The notes below the pieces were generated by a model. The model was not told the origin of the DNA, did no database searches, and saw only the letters and a list, made by a program, of their open reading frames with translations. Positions 5,554-7,509 of a stretch of 7,509 bases of DNA are shown piece after piece. This stretch comes from CAZAKZ01 sp964485695 (GTDB taxonomy: Bacteria > Planctomycetota > JAFGQW01). Made by a program: the position numbers and the translations under genes. The first letter of the stretch is position 1, and each line of letters opens with the position of its first letter. Location: contig CAZAKZ010000215.1 in assembly GCA_964485695.1 (NCBI GenBank), forward strand, positions 1 to 7,509, written 5' to 3'.

Positions 5554-6882
5554 CTACTCGAGGCGCATGACGTGGGTCTCGGAGATGGCCGCAAATCCCT
5601 TGGGGGCCAGGGGATCGAGGACACCCACCACCACCCAGACGGGAACCCCCTTCACGGCGGATCCCAGCAGGTTCAGGTTGAGGCTCAGCGTGGCCCGACC
5701 GAAGGGATCGAGAGTGCCGGGGCCCGGATTCCAGAAGCCTGGCAGCTGGTTGTTCAGCGAGAGGACGGTGAGGTCATCCGGCGTCAGGTTGATCTGCCGG
5801 CCGTCACCGAGCGGCACCCCCGGCCGCACACCGGTGAGGCTCAGCGCGGCCACGTAGGCGTTTCTACTCAGGTTCGGGAAGCTGACGAGGATGTCCCGGT
5901 TGTTGGGCGCTGCCGTTCGCAACGAGCAGAGATTCCTGGACCCGCCGATCTCCATGCCATAGGCGGTGAGGACACCCGTGGCGGGCTGTCCATACGTCTT
6001 CAGGGAGGTGATGACGCCCTGCTGGGTCAGGGAGACGAGGGCGGAGAAGTTGTTGGCGATGGCGAATCCATTCACCGAGGCGTAGATCATGTTGTTGCCC
6101 GGCGTGTTGACGCGGCGGTCGAAGCGGTGGGCGTACCACGCCCGGAGCGGCGGATTGGTGGCGCCGACCAGCACCGACGAGGTCTTCAGCTGGAGGTCCA
6201 TGACGAACATCCCGTTGCCGCCCGTGGCCGTGCTGCAGCACGTGCCGGTGTAAATCAGGCCCGTGGCGTGGTCCTGCTCGATCTGATAGCGGAAGGAACT
6301 GGGCGCTTTGCCGCTGACGATGGTGGTGGTGCCGGAGATCCAGTCGTAGCGATGGATATAGCTGTCGCCGGCGGCGATGAGCAGGTCACCCGAATCGATG
6401 TCAACCGTAGCCGCGCGAGGAGACTGGCCGAACTGGGTCCGGGTCAACATCGTGGTGAGAACGCCGGAGACCGGATTGAGCTTGTAGAATCCATTCGAGT
6501 AGTCCACCAGGATGATGTCCCCGTTCTGATCCAGGAGCATGTCGTACGGCGTCCCGAACACGCCGGTGCCGTCGAATACCGTCTTCAGGACAAAGCCGGT
6601 GGGATCGATCTTGTAGACGGACTTCAGAGAATACGAAAAGAGGTAGAAGTCGTTGTTGTCCTCCGCGTGCATGAACTCCACGTGGTAGTTCCGGGAGGTC
6701 ACGGTGGTGAAGCTGGCCACGAAGGTGGAGATCTTCAAGGTGGTGCGGTCGATACGCGCCACGGTATCCGCGGCGCTGTACCACATACCGGCGGCGTAAA
6801 AGTCCCCTGTGAAGGGCTGTCCCACGGCCGCACCCGTTCCCAGAACGAGAAGGAGGGCCGCAACAATCGCGATGTTCTTCAT
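5554..6882 (-). CDS. Exported NHL-like propeller protein with C-terminal shared domain
   Basis: This 442-residue protein starts with a clear signal peptide (Lys2, hydrophobic 4-20, likely cut after 'AAVG' or 'VGQ'). Residues ~28-330 hold propeller-like blades, for example 'VARIDRTTLKISTFV', 'VYKIDPTGFVLKTVFDG', 'DMLLDQNGDIILVDYSNG', 'FYKLNPVSGVLTTM' and 'DIDSGDLLIAAGD', typical of NHL or SMP-30-like folds. Residues ~345-442 form the small domain shared with the other two exported proteins: 'INLTPDDLTVLSLNNQLPGF', then 'GTLDPFGRATLSLNL', then 'VWVVVGVLDP', and a closing 'AISETHVMRLE'. No catalytic residues stand out; surface binding or a structural role is inferred. The frame is open back to 7074, but that would swallow the promoter and give a signal-less start. 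ATG 6882 is chosen for its GGAG site and the signal peptide it opens. A second ATG at 6894 is possible. Confidence 0.85.
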   Translation of the reverse strand: MKNIAIVAALLLVLGTGAAVGQPFTGDFYAAGMWYSAADTVARIDRTTLKISTFVASFTTVTSRNYHVEFMHAEDNNDFYLFSYSLKSVYKIDPTGFVLKTVFDGTGVFGTPYDMLLDQNGDIILVDYSNGFYKLNPVSGVLTTMLTRTQFGQSPRAATVDIDSGDLLIAAGDSYIHRYDWISGTTTIVSGKAPSSFRYQIEQDHATGLIYTGTCCSTATGGNGMFVMDLQLKTSSVLVGATNPPLRAWYAHRFDRRVNTPGNNMIYASVNGFAIANNFSALVSLTQQGVITSLKTYGQPATGVLTAYGMEIGGSRNLCSLRTAAPNNRDILVSFPNLSRNAYVAALSLTGVRPGVPLGDGRQINLTPDDLTVLSLNNQLPGFWNPGPGTLDPFGRATLSLNLNLLGSAVKGVPVWVVVGVLDPLAPKGFAAISETHVMRLE

Positions 6883-6885
6883 GAT

Positions 6886-6892
6886 CCTCTCC
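6886..6892 (-). promoter_or_regulatory. Ribosome binding site that fixes the second propeller start
   Basis: GGAGAGG on the minus strand places GGAG six bases before the ATG at 6882. The site overlaps the ATG at 6894, so that upstream codon is unlikely to be the main start. Confidence 0.65.
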
Positions 6893-6924
6893 ATCTGAAT
6901 CCATATGTGATGTGCAGTCCATTG

Positions 6925-6954
6925 ATTATATGCAGAAGCGTCCGGAAATGGAAC
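6925..6954 (-). promoter_or_regulatory. Promoter of the second propeller gene (perfect -10 box)
   Basis: The minus strand has an exact TATAAT at 6930-6925, in a short AT-rich patch of otherwise GC-rich sequence. It lies just after the terminator of the upstream gene and about 43 bases before the ATG at 6882. The predicted leader is about 36 bases and includes the ribosome binding site. The -35 region (around TTCCAT or GTTCCA at 17-18 bases) is poor, so an activator or an alternative sigma factor is possible. Confidence 0.5.
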
Positions 6955-6960
6955 CCGGCA

Positions 6961-6992
6961 CAGAAAGAGGCCGGCGGGCCGGCCTCTTTCTG
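6961..6992 (-). terminator. Strong hairpin terminator between the two exported-protein genes
   Basis: Perfect 15-bp arms CAGAAAGAGGCCGGC (6961-6975) and GCCGGCCTCTTTCTG (6978-6992) are joined by a 2-base loop. The base of the stem is A-rich on one side and T-rich (CTCTTTCT) on the other, so it can work in either direction. It begins 17 bases after the TAG of the gene ending at 7010 and gives the next gene an independent transcript. Confidence 0.85.
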
Positions 6993-7009
6993 AACGTTGA
7001 TTGATGGAT

Positions 7010-7509
7010 CTACTTGGTGATGCCGACCTGCCAGGGTCCGGAAATGGCATCGATGCCGAAGGGGGCGGCGGCATCCACGGTCACCCAGGCGATGGAGAAG
7101 GTGAATCCGATCAGGGTCGGAGCATTGGGCACATTCACGGCGCCCAGGGCCGTGCCACCGGTGTCCAGGGTGCCTTCGAAGTTCTGGAAGATGGAAGGCA
7201 CCCGGATGGACAGGAAGAACAGATCATCCAGGGCCACGGGGAAATAGCGGGTGAAGAAGGTGATACCCGCCACGCGCTCGGTCAGGGACGCGGCCCCCTT
7301 GTAGAACTTGCTGGGGCTCCGGCCGGCCTTCCAGTTGATGGCCAGAGTCTTGCCGAACGGCACCCTGTTGGCCGCGTCGGCCCGCGGGTAGCCCGCATCG
7401 GTATAGGTGACGTTCCGGGTCTCGTAGTCGGCCACGATGGGGCACTGCCACCGATCGTACCACACCGAGCCGTAGCCGGCGTTGGCTCCCTTGTAGACCA
7501 GGGGATAGG
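7010..7509 (-). CDS. Partial exported-type protein with C-terminal shared domain
   Basis: Only the last 165 codons are visible; the frame stays open to the right edge, so the true start lies outside. A GTG at 7465 could be read as a start, but the frame continues upstream without a stop and nothing like a ribosome binding site precedes the GTG. The visible N-terminal part is rich in Tyr, Trp and Gly ('YGSVWYDRWQCP', 'VTYTDAGYPRADAANR'). Residues ~70-165 of the visible part match the small domain of the two propeller proteins: 'PVALDDLFFLSIRVPS', 'GTLDTGGTALGAVNVPNAP', 'FSIAWVTVDAAAP', and a closing 'AISGPWQVGITK'. Whether a propeller precedes it cannot be seen. It ends at a strong terminator. 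Export is inferred from the domain only. Confidence 0.7.
   Translation of the reverse strand, partial: YPLVYKGANAGYGSVWYDRWQCPIVADYETRNVTYTDAGYPRADAANRVPFGKTLAINWKAGRSPSKFYKGAASLTERVAGITFFTRYFPVALDDLFFLSIRVPSIFQNFEGTLDTGGTALGAVNVPNAPTLIGFTFSIAWVTVDAAAPFGIDAISGPWQVGITK

Noticed and set aside
5572..6993. 473-residue open frame on the + strand
   Set aside because: It is antisense to the second propeller gene and even runs through that gene's promoter and the terminator at 6961-6992. Its composition (Gly, Asp, Glu, Val, His, Arg) is that of a complementary-strand shadow.
6883..7074. 64-residue N-terminal extension of the second propeller gene
   Set aside because: It would begin before the previous gene's terminator and run through the TATAAT box. 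It is Pro/Ser/Arg-rich and would bury a good signal peptide inside the protein.

Overview
The window is GC-rich, tightly packed bacterial DNA. It carries seven protein genes and no RNA genes, CRISPR arrays or insertion sequences. The longest gene-free stretch is about 153 bases. Three of the seven genes encode exported proteins that appear to share one domain of about 75 to 110 residues, running from a beta-strand-rich segment through a leucine/proline segment to a final 'D...I/S' strand. From memory, this architecture (signal peptide, propeller or similar body, and this small domain) is common in exported proteins of Planctomycetota and some related environmental lineages. That placement is a guess from protein style; no marker gene is present.

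Layout from left to right. A + strand gene (66-1517) encodes an exported beta-propeller protein with the shared domain at its N-terminal end. It finishes at a strong hairpin terminator (1554-1584). Converging on it from the right is a minus-strand four-gene group. In transcription order this is a membrane-anchored SGNH/GDSL hydrolase (5487-4258), a three-helix SxtJ-type membrane protein (4104-3637), a NodU/CmcH/TobZ-type O-carbamoyltransferase (3636-1801), and a 54-residue single-helix membrane protein of the DUF5989/SxtK type (1778-1614). The last is a small gene that is easily overlooked. Upstream of this group, also on the minus strand, are a second exported propeller protein (6882-5554) with the shared domain at its C-terminal end, and the 3' part of a third protein with the same C-terminal domain (7010 to the right edge). 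A 15-bp perfect hairpin separates these two, and the propeller gene has its own TATAAT box.

The central block is the main point of interest. Its four protein types are the same four found side by side as sxtI, sxtJ, sxtK and sxtL in cyanobacterial saxitoxin clusters, but here they form a free-standing unit. No polyketide synthase, amidinotransferase or other saxitoxin-assembly gene is present in the window. I infer an inner-membrane carbamoylation module. The cytoplasmic transferase would put a carbamoyl group on a hydroxyl of an unknown lipid-linked or envelope glycan substrate. The two small membrane proteins would hold or channel the substrate, and the SGNH domain outside the membrane would remove or exchange an ester. 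The substrate cannot be read from the sequence.

Regulation visible in the sequence: the hydrolase gene has no Shine-Dalgarno sequence, but a plausible -10 box lies exactly six bases before its ATG, so it may be leaderless. A second weak promoter may sit between the hydrolase and sxtJ-like genes. The sxtJ-like stop codon abuts the carbamoyltransferase start (TAAATG), and the small sxtK-like gene has a perfect AGGAGG.
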